A program made the translations under genes and the position numbers. Below, one piece after another: positions 32,859 through 44,030 of a stretch of 64,000 nucleotides of DNA; position 1 is the stretch's first letter; every line of letters starts with the position of its first letter. The notes below the pieces were generated by a model. That model saw only the letters and a list, made by a program, of their open reading frames with translations, did no database searches and was not told where the DNA came from. Source of the stretch: Oscarella lobularis (taxonomy: Eukaryota > Porifera > Homoscleromorpha > Homosclerophorida > Oscarellidae); the NCBI RefSeq assembly GCF_947507565.1, contig NC_089192.1, forward strand, positions 1,798,001 through 1,862,000. Direction: 5' to 3'.

Positions 32859-34324
32859 TCACAATGAAAATAGGTAGGGTCGACGTTTCAGCAAGTGGCA
32901 CACAAACGCTGTGGCCGAAGCAGCGCAATATTTTTTATAGTAATCCATTCTCGATTTTTTTGATCCAAAATTAGAAACACCTTTCACGAAGATAGCCTTC
33001 GCGCGTTTGTCGTTGCTCCTGACGCTGTGAAAAAAAGCGTATCCTTCCATGTCATATCCTGCCAACTCCGCTTGCCCAACTTCTTTAGCCAGGCGACAAA
33101 AATCAATCCTTTCATTGACCACGTCACCAGAGTACACGTTCATTGTGTGAAGTTTAGGTTTCTGACGTGATCCTGCATTTCTTATGCGTGCGCACTCTTT
33201 CTCAGTGCGCCAAATTAATCCTTTTCCCTTATCAGTGACGACGTAACCTTCGTCAACGAGATGCTGCACAGCTTCTCCCAACACGTCTAGCGTGATAAGT
33301 TCTGGGTCCCACTTATCGTTTTTACGCAGCAACGCTTCATGAACGTCGTCGACATCTTTAGCAGATCTTTCAGCCGACTCCGACTATAATTCAAAACATT
33401 AAAAACGTGTTTGAAATGAATGTAGGTACTACGGTACCTCTGCAAGTATAGAATTCTGTAGATCTATAGGACATGGAGTGGCTCGCAATTTTTCAGGAAT
33501 CAAATCTAACCAATCCGTATTATCGCTTTTTGCGTCAACGCTGACCATTTTCTTTAGATCGTCGTCCAATTCTATGTATTCAGCATTCGCATCACGTTCG
33601 CCACTCTGAAGTTTCTTCCCGGAATTGCGAGTGATTTTGAAAGGAACCATAACGTCACCGAGATGCACGTCGCTTTCCTTCCTTCCAGCGCAACATCCCA
33701 CCATAGCGATCACTGAAGGACTCAAAGCTGTTTGGAACAGATTAGTTACCAACTGAAATGTTTCTTCGCGTCCTTCGCTTGAAGGGGTCATAAGAGCGAT
33801 TCGAAAAGGACGAACATTCGCTTCTTTATTGACGAAAAAATTTGGCCAATGAATATCCAAAGTGACGACGCCAAGACCGGTAGAGCCTTTCTTGGGGTGA
33901 TCGTGAGGCGGAGAAATTGTATTGCCGGTGGCATTCTTCAGAACGGCGCGAGCTGCCTGGACTTCGCTTTCATTGACTGCCACCAAACATAAGTCGACTT
34001 CATGCGACAAATTTCCTGAACATGCAATGCTTTGATTAAGCACAGTTCTGTGCAGCTCTCCGTATTTCTTCCTAATTTGACATGCGTTCACACCAACCGC
34101 CTCAAAGGCCGCAAGAAGCTGGCCAACGGTTGGTGATTTTGCCCTTTTCCACGCCTCTAGCACCTTGACCATGCGCACGAAGTTGCCACCGTACGATTTG
34201 CAAATGTCTTCAACTTCTTCGACGCTGAAAAGACAGCCGAGATCTTCCCATGTTGAGCCTTTGACAGCTGCGCATGCCTTCATCAAGTCCTCTGAAACTT
34301 GATCGTCGTCCGCCGGAAAGGTAC
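32859..34324 (-). CDS. Death-like domain / nucleoside-phosphorylase-type protein (5' part unseen)
   Basis: Two minus-strand exons, 34324-33438 and 33383-32859, join in frame across a 54-base intron and encode about 470 residues. The first about 90 residues form a Death-like helical domain (LMKACAAVKGSTWEDLGCLF, VKVLEAWKRAKSPTVGQLLA, AFEAVGVNACQIRKKYGEL). The rest is a PNP_UDP-type phosphorylase/nucleosidase fold: IAMVGCCAGRKESDVHLGDV, GYDMEGYAFF and AIFVKGVSNFG, followed by YYKKYCAASATAFVCHLL. The family splits N-glycosidic bonds of nucleosides or nucleotides. Members fused to immune sensors act as ATP- or nucleoside-depleting effectors in bacteria, with homologues in some animals and fungi. 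The active-site Asp usual in the (I/V)SD motif reads Asn here. The first exon starts at an acceptor, so at least one further 5' exon exists, in or beyond the gap at 34368. Confidence 0.75.
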
Positions 34325-34367
34325 CTGAAAAAGAATTTTAGAAAAGATAATTTAGTCTCAAAAGGAC

Positions 34368-34567
34368 NNNNNNNNNNNNNNNNNNNNNNNNNNNNNNNNN
34401 NNNNNNNNNNNNNNNNNNNNNNNNNNNNNNNNNNNNNNNNNNNNNNNNNNNNNNNNNNNNNNNNNNNNNNNNNNNNNNNNNNNNNNNNNNNNNNNNNNNN
34501 NNNNNNNNNNNNNNNNNNNNNNNNNNNNNNNNNNNNNNNNNNNNNNNNNNNNNNNNNNNNNNNNNNN
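34368..34567. other. Assembly gap (200 N)
   Basis: 200 N directly upstream of the Death/phosphorylase gene; its 5' exons may be missing here. Confidence 0.98.
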
Positions 34568-35410
34568 AAGTGTTGATGAATTTTCAGCAAAGAAATTGCC
34601 TAAAATGCACATTTCGATTATCACACGGGTCTGCTTTTAGTATGACGATTTACATAATATTGAATTTGTTAGAGCAAGTCTGCCTAAATTATAAAAACTC
34701 AGTAAATCAAATGAGAATTTTCACTTCACGTACCAAAGTCAGAGTCGGCCTTCAGCCTATACGTTTCATATCTAGAAAGCGTAAGAACAAAAAAGTAACT
34801 TTTCATCTTCATCTCCCAACCTGCATTTCCTTTCAGTTTGTCTCCTAAAAAATAAGACATCAGAGCTGGGTTCAGAAATGGCAAAGAGTATGTTCTTTCT
34901 ATAGTATCAGTGGTACTGATAAGCAGTTTTGCTATTGTTAGGCTCCCAATACTGAATAGAGCAAAGGGAGGAGAGGATTGTATTTATAGTGGGTAATTCA
35001 ATTACCGCGTGAAAGGTTAAACAGGATATAAAAAGATATGGGTCCAATTCGATTAGGTGCTCCTCCTTACCTATTCCTTGCCAACTCTTTGGCTGAAATA
35101 CGTAAGAGAATCGTTCAAAAATTCCGTTGCGAATTTCTACAGATTTCTGCTGTCCCTTCGGCTTTTTCGTCTAAAATCAACAGTACGCTCTACCGTGGCC
35201 TCGTCAGATTCACACACATACCTTTCCAAACTCTAGCAGCAAACTAAATCAAAGGGTGAGATTCGAAGACAGGTAAAAATCAATCAAACGTTTGGACTCC
35301 GTGCGACGGTAAAAGAGTTTCGTTATAGGACTGTAGTGTACGTGCATATATACGGGACCAGTAGTGGACGTTACATCATAATAAAGACATCGTGCTTGCC
35401 AGATCCTACG
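34568..35410 (+). other. Possible 5' LTR of the Gypsy remnant; otherwise no gene
   Basis: The 400-500 bases before the primer-binding site at 35411 end with an aataaag signal (about 35381) close to the site, as at an LTR 3' end. No second LTR was found in the window, so its borders cannot be set. Confidence 0.3.
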
Positions 35411-35440
35411 TGGTGTAAGGAGTGGGATTCGAACCCACGC
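35411..35440 (+). other. Retroelement primer-binding site complementary to a tRNA-Leu 3' end
   Basis: TGGTGTAAGGAGTGGGATTC, then GAACCCACGC, is the reverse complement of a tRNA 3' end including CCA, acceptor strand and T arm (GTTCGAATC). The T arm and flanking bases resemble animal tRNA-Leu. The match continues past the usual 18 bases into the variable-arm side. Confidence 0.6.
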
Positions 35441-35454
35441 CCACTTTCATGGTC

Positions 35455-36411
35455 ACCGCGCACGATGAAGATGAACTAGAAACGATATCTGCGGTACAGA
35501 GACAACAGGACAGTAGGCAAAGTGGGAAGAAGGAATGTACACGATGTGGGAGAAAGCAGGCTTTCCGGAAGTGTCCTGCCTGGAGAAAAACGTGCTTGAA
35601 ATATCAAGGGGCGAATCATTTTGCACACATGTGTCGCACAAAAACGGTGAACTCAGTGGTGCAGGAAAAAGGATGCGAACAAAAGGGAAATGCGAAAGAT
35701 GAGACTCAGCCCCAGCGCGCAGGAGATCAGAGAGAGAGTTCAAGTAACAACCGAGAAAAGCAACAGTCTGACGACACGGCAAGGACGAGAAAACAAGGGA
35801 CACAATTAGAGAAAACACACGAGGGGCCAATATATACAATAAAAGATGCAGAGAGCAATGAAGATGTCTGGCGGGTTATGGCCCAAAAGAATGGGACGGA
35901 GGTCATGTTTAAAGTTGACACGGGAGCGGAGGCCAGTATATTGCCGAGAACCGTCTAAAACAGATTACTGCATAGACCTCAATTATTGGCGTCAAAGGCA
36001 AGGATTATAAGGTACGGTGCCAAGGAGTCCATACCGGTGGAAGGACAATGCATTTGCCAGGTTACGCTGGTGAACGGCACAACTCGGCACCTTCGATTCT
36101 TACTAGGATTGCGGGCAACTCGACACATGGACCTAATTTCTGTGGCAGCTGTCCTGATAAAATCCCCGTCAGCGAAACACGACTCAGTTCTAGAAGGAGC
36201 TGGAAAATTTGATGAGAAAGTTGAAATGAACTCAGTAGTGAGCTCATTCCGCGAGATTTTCGGAGGGATTGGATTTCTCAAGTCATTCCTGTACACAATG
36301 CACCTGAAAGAAGAGGCCCAAGCGTATGCAGTTGCAACTCCTCGAAGAGTCCCACTTCCCTATTACGACAAATTGGAGAGCTTAGGTACACCGAGTGTAT
36401 GCGTCGAATAA
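35455..36411 (+). pseudogene. Ty3/Gypsy Gag zinc knuckle and protease remnant
   Basis: One reading frame, broken only by a stop at 35956-35958, contains zinc-knuckle-like sequence (CTRCGRKQAFRKCP; then CLKYQGANHFAHMC, with one cysteine replaced by Tyr). The aspartic protease motif VDTGAEASILP follows, then the Gypsy linker leading to reverse transcriptase (FREIFGGIGFLKS, then RRVPLPYYDKLESLG). The frame ends before the reverse transcriptase. The first half of Gag is absent, since the zinc-knuckle region follows the primer site almost directly. The element is dead. Confidence 0.8.
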
Positions 36412-36414
36412 GTA

Positions 36415-36440
36415 GTAGTAATAATAATAATAATAACAAT
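36415..36440. repeat. (TAA)n microsatellite
   Basis: Short run of taa/tag triplets at the end of the Gypsy remnant. Confidence 0.9.
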
Positions 36441-36786
36441 GACGATATGAGAAATTAGAAACAGACTATATAGGAACTTCATGCAATAGCAGGCTAGTTG
36501 CCTTTTTACTCTAATAGTAACTACGGATAAGAAATTTGCAAACGGACAACAGAGGTATATAAGTAGTGTCTCTGCAGGGAAAGGGACTGAGTATTGGCGC
36601 GCGTGCAAATGGACCGCTCAGACGCTTCTGTTCGGATTCCCGTCACTTCTCCTGCTGCGAAAATACAAAAAGCACGGCGACTAACTAACGGCGTTGCACT
36701 AAGGTCGATTTGAGTAAAAATAGGGATTCTTTTTGTGATAGCACTCTCACTGGAATACATTTTCCTTTTTACTCGTCCACTTCTTC

Positions 36787-39700
36787 TTACTTCTCCTCGT
36801 TGTTGTCGTCGCCATTCTTCTTTTCCTTTTCCAAGATTGTGATTTTGCCCTACAAAATCAAACTTTTATTTTAATTAAAAGGGGGATTCATACGCTTTTT
36901 ACTTTTCTAGCGTCCACGTGCACTGTCATTCCCGTCTAAACACAATAGATTATGTAGTAGAGCCATACATCATTATTAACTAATTATTTCTACTTTCAAT
37001 CGTTTCATCAAACCACCAGACACGCCGACCACTGTCGGCAAACCCAGCTCCCTCGCTACAACAGCAGAATGCGAAAGGAGGCTAACGAGAACAAAACGAA
37101 GTCCTACTAGTGGTGCTATGAGTCTATAACTCATACCTTCCCCTTTCAATCAGCAATCCTGATCCTGAGCAAATGGGATAGAAAGGAACCCTGCCGGGAT
37201 CAGTCCTCGCCGTCACCAGAATCTCGCCGTTCATTCCACGCGCTTCGTCAATGCTCTTCACAACGCGAACTTTGCCTTGAATCACGCCCGGACAGCAAGC
37301 GGTTCCCATCAGATCGTTTGGATCAGACGAAGCTTGAGCCTTGGGAGTAAATAGGAGAAACCGTAGTCTAAAAAAAGCAGGTCAAAAATGCTAGCAACCT
37401 CGTGTTCTTTGAGAAGATCGAGTATGGCCGGAAAACCCATGTAGCAGCCAGCTGCTCCGCGTGTCAGAAATCGCTCAGGAGGAGGAAGGGACTAAAAACA
37501 GCGCTCAGCCCTGCAATGCTTGCGCGTGCATTGAATGTACCTTTCTGTATTCGTCAATTTCCTCTCGACGAATAGCGACAAGACGACGAAGATTGTTGGT
37601 TACAGATCGACCCTCGTTGAACGCATACAGTTCATCGAGAGTCAAATAGAAGACATCCTAAAATAAACTTCATCTATCTATGTATCACTCAATTTCTTGA
37701 TGCGTACCTCCTTGTCATCCGTTAGTCCCAGTTTTTTCAAATTCAATCCAACCGCACGGAATAGCGAACGGATGATACCCCACAGTTTCGCGCGGGCGAA
37801 GCGCATATTTTCACGGTGCTTCACGGCTAGAACACTCATTGAAAACTCTAAATGACTCTGATTATATCTGACCTCTTCTGGTGTGCGAGAGAATCCAATT
37901 GAAGAATATCCTGTAGTAAAACGGCAACGACTTCGATACGACTTCTTCCGCGTTTGTTTTGATTTCGTGCTCGCGCTTTTCCATCGCGTCAACCGAATAG
38001 GAACCAGAACGAACGTATCCACGCAATGTATCTAAGATGAAACCTAAACGCGCAACGTTCATACTTTTGTGAATGAGTAAAAGTCTCAAACTCAACTCAC
38101 TCGGATCGTCGAGCAAAGTGCTCGACTCCAATTTCAGTTCATCAACACATCGAAATCCGTATAAGGTCAGAAAGGTTTTGATGCGATGAGCAACTTCCAC
38201 CTGACGATGCAAACGTCTTTCACTTCTTTTCGCATCCTTTTTATCTCTTCTACCTTTTGTCCTTCAATGTCGACGCCATTCTCGCTGTTGGTGCGACGAT
38301 TCGACGAGGCAACTGACGATCGTCGGGCGCGCACTTTTCCTTGAGAGACGTCCGAGTCGCCGCCACTCGGTTCACCGACCGTCTCAATACCGAGCTGATG
38401 ATTGACGAGATACGTGAGCTCTTCTCTCTCAGTCAAGAACCATTCTCGCAGAGAAGAACCTAGAGAGCCGCTCAGTGGTCGCATTGTAAATGGAATTCTG
38501 AGGGCTTAGTTCCCCATCTAACCTGACGTGTCAATGTACTCCGCTATGCTCATAAGCATTTTTGTCGGCTTTGTACTTTCAACGTCTCCTTGCCCGCAAA
38601 GAAGATCATTTTGTAGTGACTGAGCCTACGTAAAGTAGAGCGCACAACATAGTCGCGTCGATAACTGCTTCGTTTCTGTTTTTCTCACTTTATCACCATC
38701 GCCCTTGCAGAGAAGAGAGCTGACGAGCTTCTTCAGTATGCCAAAAAAGAGAATGACGTACGAGTCATTGATGACGGGTACCTCCCATCTGTCAACAACG
38801 TTCTAAAAAAAGACGAATTACCACTAAACAAACGAACGCGAGTGGCGAGACTCACCGTCAACAACTTTTTGAAATATTCTATCTGCTCAGTCAGCGACAA
38901 TTTTTCAAAGTCAGTTGCTAAGGCTGCCGTGTAATGCTGATTGAAATTTTCAAAGAAACCCTCAACAAGAGCGTCAATGCGGTAGACTACATCAGGTTAG
39001 CACATAAAGCATTAGAGGATAGGCAAAGGGAAGACCAACGTACTATTATGTGCTACGCCAGCCCATACTTTCATCTTTGCCCATATGCCATACTTTGGTG
39101 CGGTGTCGCGAATTCGACCCAACTCCTGCTCCAAGTCGCCCTCGAGACTCTAGCAAAAAATGCAGACATAAAATTAAAGTGGTGTATATTATCTTTTACC
39201 TGCTTAACTCCCATCATCGTATCCATGAACTTGCCCGTATTGCCAATGGGAATGCAGGCAAGACAGCGATACCAATTCACGAGATTGTAGTAGATGTTAC
39301 CGCGAACGTAGCCGAGCATGTTTCGCAAAAACGGCTCGTGCCGTTTAACTACCGTCTCGGGAACGCCAGCAACCAAGAGAGACGAAGTATAAACCTAAAT
39401 AAAATTGTACCAATTAAATACGTCATAAAATTGAATTAATTAAAGCAACTGCCCTGCCGTATACGTAGGAAGCAAAGGAGAACGTCAGGGGCGTTGTGAC
39501 TCCGCTGTACGACTCCACAGTGTTGGAATTGTCCCACAGAGTGGGCAAAGATCCGACTGCAGACAGATTGAAGAAGCACGAAGGTGGAAGGGTCAGAATG
39601 GGCCTCGTTTGCAGACAATAGAGAACGCCTAGAAAACACTGGGTGTCCAAAACAGATCTTACAGTTACAGAAGTATGTATATGCACTATAATGATTCTGC

Positions 39701-40817
39701 AGATGAATGCCTATGTTACCTTTCTCGAATCCGTACTCAAAGTCCTGAGGACGACCCAGTTCCCGTTCAAGAGCTGTGATGAGTTGACAGATTTCAACTG
39801 CTTGTTCGTCAGTCAATACGGATTTCTCTTTTTTATCCGCGGCAACAGGAGCCTAATAGAGTCAAGTTCTCTTATTCCGAAAAGGCTCTCTCTCAATTCG
39901 CGCATACCTTTTCAACTCCTCCGCCTTGAGCCTGCAGGAATTGATAGTCTTTCTCAATAAGCGTCTTTGTGACTTTAAGAGTATCGCGATTGACCTAAAA
40001 ATAACGAAGACGACATGCATAAATTTCTAAAAATCCAGCCTCCTATTCACCTCGTAGCTGTCTGATGACAGTTTGCCGCCGACGAGACCCTCCCCCAGTC
40101 CGTAAACAGCTTCAACATACGAACTATTCGACGACATGGGCTTCAGTGGATGTCTCGAGAAGGCGACGCCGCTGTATTCCGAATTGACCATGACCTGCAA
40201 AAAAACAGTCATCGGCATTTTCACTTCATTTTTTCCCCTCACCTGAATGACGACGGCCATTTTGACGCCAGCCAACGGCAATCCGCAATCCCTTCGATGC
40301 TGCATGACGCGCGCCGAGAAGCACGAAGCCCAGCAGCGTCGCACGGCGCCGCGCACTTGTTCGGCTCCGCGCTGAAAGAGATACGTCTCGAATTGACCGG
40401 CGAACGAGTGCGCGGCGCTATCTTCATCGGTTCCGCTCGATCGAACAGCGACAAAATGATCGACGAAGGGACTGCGATCGAGACGCGACGCGATTTCGCT
40501 TTCGAGCGCGTCGGGAAGCGGCGACGATTCGAACGCCGCTTCGACGGCCGTCGCCGCGCGTTCGAGATCGTCGTCGACGCGTAGAAGCGATTGGAGATCG
40601 CTTTTCTGCGAGACCGGGCTGCGTTTTAGGGCGATAGGAAGTTCGGGCTCTTTGTTATTACTTCGACGAACGCGTCGAACGCGTGTGTCGTAACGCAAAA
40701 CCACGGCGGGACGTTGCAGAAAGCGAACTGGCTCAACCGCGACATGTTCGTCGCCTTTCCGCCGGCTATGGCGGATAGATTCGCTCCGTTGCTTGACGAG
40801 TCGACAATCAGTGCCAT
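36787..40817 (-). CDS. Phosphoenolpyruvate synthase / rifampicin-phosphotransferase-like enzyme
   Basis: Many short minus-strand exons join in frame. The first are 40817-40662, 40605-40243, 40194-40051, 39994-39908, 39852-39720, 39628-39465 and 39394-39200; the stop is at 36787-36789. The N-terminal ATP-grasp part shows AGGKATNMSRL, VRSSGTDEDSAAHSFAGQFE, NSEYSGVAFSRHP, GLGEGLVGGKLSSDSYE and LYCLQTRPI. The middle region begins WDNSNTVESYSGVTTPLTFS and continues with GFRCVDELKLESSTLLDDPS, RENMRFARAKLWGIIRS and DVFYLTLDELYAF. Near the C-terminus the swivelling domain has the phospho-histidine motif LLSHSAVVARELGLPTVVGV, and the protein ends near LEKEKKNGDDNNEEK. There is no separate PEP/pyruvate barrel at the end, so the order (ATP-grasp, middle, His domain) is that of rifampicin phosphotransferase-like dikinases. 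Substrate unknown. No lesion seen. Confidence 0.8.
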
Positions 40818-41212
40818 GGTCGACTTATGCGCGATGTATGCCCGTCTTGTTGTGAGGAAGGCTAAAAAGGGCTTGTGCACGTGACGTCACAGGCGACGTC
40901 ACAGCAGAGCCCTAAATAAATCAAAGGGCTCTGCGTTTTGGGTATGACGCGCGTTAGGGTTTCAGAAATTGTCCTCTATCTGCGCGATACTACCTTTCTT
41001 CCGCGTAACCACCACAAGATATATAGAAGCATGCTATAGACGTCGTTCGGCGCCTATTCCGTGCTATTTCTCCGCGTTTTAAGCGAGTTATATCGATAAA
41101 TGGGCGGGGACTTCCGACGAAATGGGCGTTTTCGATGAGCTCTCATTCCTTACCAAAGCATCCGATTGCACTGAGACTTTACCACGTTATAGGCACATGA
41201 TTAATCTTCACA

Positions 41213-41569
41213 TTAATGGCCAAGATCTTGCAAGAAGAGGTTTAGTTTCGCCCTTTGGGTCCTGTTTGTAACACCACTTAGCGCACGCGCTTCAACTCCT
41301 TCTTCCTCGTTTCTGTAGTTTGAACTCCCTGTGTCGTCGATGGAATGTTGAAAGAAGGTATTAGTTTGTACCTCGCCACGGAATCGCGAATGTGCACACA
41401 CTAGATCTAGCTGGTCAGCCATTGCGAAGGGAAGTTTCCTCGGCGAGGACACCAGGATCTTCTCAGCAATCGACGGCAGAGGAAACAAGAGCAACTTTTC
41501 AGGATTCAAAAAGCTGTAGTCGGTCTGACAAAGAAGATCTCGACACAATTCGGAGAGACGCTGCGCCAT
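41213..41569 (-). pseudogene. N-terminal fragment of the leucine-rich-repeat/Death family
   Basis: The minus strand reads MAQRLSELCRDLLCQTDYS, FPLPSIAEKILVSSPRKL and FAMADQLDL, the same module as at 3724 and 15909-16310. It then runs into unrelated sequence. A short 5' fragment. Confidence 0.55.
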
Positions 41570-41639
41570 GCATGATGAAGTCGATCAATGTTCCGTAAGT
41601 GGTAACTCGCTTCCCCGACCTCCCCGACCTGGCAAGCTG

Positions 41640-41990
41640 TAGGGCGTACAAATGAGATCAACCAAAAATGAGATCAAACGTCATGCCGACGTCACGTGTC
41701 GTCACAGTGACATCACCAGCTCCATGATGCAATTCTACGCAAGTGACGTCAAATGCGCTTCAGATCTAGTAGAATTCGAACCTGTGCCATCTTCCAGCGG
41801 AGCGCAACAGAAAAAGCTTGTGATCTCTTTTGTGGTTGATCTACCATTGTGCCCACAAATGAGATCAGCAGCAATAATGATTAAGTTTGATTGCCGCAAG
41901 TTCGCCGTAAGTCGCCAGTACTAAAAGGTGAGGTCTCTTTTGTGGTTGATCTACTGTGGCGCCCACAAATGAGATCATTAGTGATAATTA
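41640..41990. repeat. ~113-base tandem units with 'gatctcttttgtggttgatct' ends
   Basis: The stretch gatctcttttgtggttgatc occurs near 41822 and, slightly changed, near 41934. Each copy is followed by gcccacaaatgagatca, which is partly its inverse complement, so each unit can fold. Further TGAGATCA pieces lie at 41650-41675. Probably clustered ends of a miniature element. Confidence 0.5.
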
Positions 41991-41999
41991 TTACGCAGT

Positions 42000-42780
42000 T
42001 TAATCGAGGTTAGGGTTAGTGTTGTTGAACATGTATGTTGTATTGCCCATCCCCAACTTCTGTCACCGCAAAACAAGCGGTGCATCTTTAATTTGTTCTT
42101 ATCATTAACGCATAGATATGCAACTGTGGGTCGCCGCCAACGGGCAGGTCAAAAAATGGAATAGAACGTTTCGTTAATTGGCGATTCCGAAACGTTTTCA
42201 GTTCAACGATCTTTGGAGGCACTTAATTCAGAGAATAATTACTAAACAACTTAACCAACTGGTCAAGACATCTCTACCGCATATTATTATTGCATGCGGA
42301 AACAATTCGATCTTTTCGGACGGAATTATTAGCTATCGGACTCTCGGTCAGACCTTAATCATGGTAGCTCACGTTAGTGATTCGTAATGTACCATTCTCA
42401 AAAACATGATATCGATCGAGCGATTCACCGGGCCTCGGTGTCGTTCCGTTGTCAAAATCAAACGTCCCAGCAACCTATGGTTCATAATTAAGTAAAGGAA
42501 GTATAGAGAGTGGGAGTCAAGCAAGCCTATGACTCATAATAAAAGGCATATGGATAGTATAGACACTAAAAAGCAACTTGGCCCTAAAGATTGCACCTAA
42601 CAAATTGCTAGCTGGAATATCGGAGGACCTTGGTTAAAATTTGGGGAAGTTCAAAGATGAACTGCACCGGAAATTTAATAATTAGTAACGTCATACGCGA
42701 GGAAGCCATTCTTATCTGAATGACGTATTTACAAAGGGTGAGGATATCCGATTTGGCAAGGTTCGTTTCCGGCAGAGCAG
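42000..42780. other. Intergenic, no gene seen
   Basis: AT-rich sequence without supported coding exons. A TATTTAAG box at 42781-42788 opens the next gene. Confidence 0.4.
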
Positions 42781-42835
42781 TATTTAAGGACGCACTCAAT
42801 CGCCTAAAGAACAAGACATAGAAGTCAGATCATCA

Positions 42836-43310
42836 ATGACGAGCCAGATGCTTTTGGCTGCACTCTTTGCCTGCTCTCTGCTACTTTCGTCCTACGCAAG
42901 TCCTCACCGAAAAAGAACTTCATCGTTTTCAATTCCCCTTGCGCCAAGAACAATAGTTATAAATCGATCTGGAAGAGATACTGACAATCCAATAGGAACT
43001 CTGTCTAATCGCCTTCATTCGCAGCAGCGCAACACCGTAAGACATTTCAAAACATGTAAACTGTATAGCTCCTATTTATAGTCGTACTATATGTATCTCT
43101 GTCATAGGCTAAACTACGACGCCGTCGCATGTCATTTTCTTGCTCTACGCTTTTATGTTCTCATTTTTCTTTTTGTCACAACTGCTTAGGAAGCGGAAGG
43201 TGAACTTGATACAGAAGACTTTAGTTGGCATTTTTTTTTCCTTTTTGCACTTGTTCTGTGCGTGAAACATTAACTAATAACGGTCATAAACCTAAGTACA
43301 ATCTTTGAGC
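42836..43310 (+). CDS. Small secreted protein, gene 1 (second exon tentative)
   Basis: Exon 1 (42836-43036) begins with a clear signal peptide (MTSQMLLAALFACSLLLSSYA), followed by SPHRKRTSSFSIPLAPRTIV and NRLHSQQRNT, and ends at a GTAAGAC donor. A TATTTAAG box lies 48 bases upstream of the start codon. A likely second exon begins after cttag at about 43190 (EAEGELDTEDFSWHF). The HRKR motif could be a processing site. The same exon layout and donor are seen in the oppositely oriented gene at 43638. I do not recognise the family. Confidence 0.5.
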
Positions 43311-43404
43311 ATTCACCTTCCGTTTTGGGCACTGCAGGGACACCAAAGACACCTCAAAAATCTACGACATTTTATAACTCGTCGGTATCGACTTTTAGCC
43401 TTCC

Positions 43405-43638
43405 TTAGACAATCATAGTATAAACATATTTTCTTATCCTATGTCTTACGATTCTGCGTCGTTCCGTTTGAAGGCGATTCACATGTTCCTTATTCAGATA
43501 TCTGTCATCGTAATCGAATTGAAGTTTCTCGTCTACTGGTAACCTTATGTGTGAAATGGGCGCCGCTCTTGCTAAAGGAATAATGAAAGTGAAAGACAAA
43601 AGACAAAGAAAGCGACTCTCATTTAGCCATTTCGCCAT
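43405..43638 (-). CDS. Small secreted protein, gene 2
   Basis: The minus-strand start at 43638 gives a signal peptide (MAKWLNESRFLCLLSFTFII, PLARA), then APISHIRLPVDEKLQFDYDD and VNRLQTERRRI. The coding part probably ends at the donor GTAAGACAT (about 43451), the same donor string as gene 1. NRLQTERRR aligns with NRLHSQQRN of gene 1, so the pair are diverged paralogues in convergent orientation. Reading on past the donor gives only a short tail. The 3' exon is uncertain. Confidence 0.45.
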   Translation of the reverse strand: MAKWLNESRFLCLLSFTFIIPLARAAPISHIRLPVDEKLQFDYDDRYLNKEHVNRLQTERRRIVRHRIRKYVYTMIV

Positions 43639-43799
43639 GATTGCGGGAAGGTCTTTCGGTACAGGGGATTAGGATCGAACTGAACTGACACAGAATACAC
43701 CCGGAATTTAAACAAACCGCAGTCTATCCAATTACCTGCTGTGGCTAGCGGAAGTCAATGTCGCCGCGATTACGTCACGTGGAAGCGAATCACTTCCTC

Positions 43800-44030
43800 G
43801 GATGTGAAGACACGACTTCCTGTTTATGTATACCCTGAGACACGACTTCCTGTTTATGTATACCCTGGCGTCATTCACGTCAATGATACAGATGCAGTGA
43901 CAGCATCAACGGCAAATCACCATTCCTTGTACGACGAAAGGAGATTTCTCAGGCGACGCCAATCGCTCGCAGGCAAAGTAGCGCACGGCCGGGGGAGGAG
44001 ATGAGGGGGAGGAGATGAGGGGGAGAGACC
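43800..44030. repeat. Short tandem repeats (33-base and 15-base units)
   Basis: A 33-base unit (acacgacttcctgtttatg + tataccctgag) occurs twice at 43807-43867. A gggggaggagatga unit repeats near 43992-44028. Confidence 0.85.

Noticed and set aside
35405-35455. Possible tRNA-Leu gene on the minus strand
   Set aside because: Only the 3' half is present (T arm, acceptor strand and encoded CCA); there is no D arm or anticodon arm. The position fits a retroelement primer-binding site.
40150-40584. 144-residue plus-strand open frame
   Set aside because: Antisense shadow of the ATP-grasp exon of the dikinase gene.
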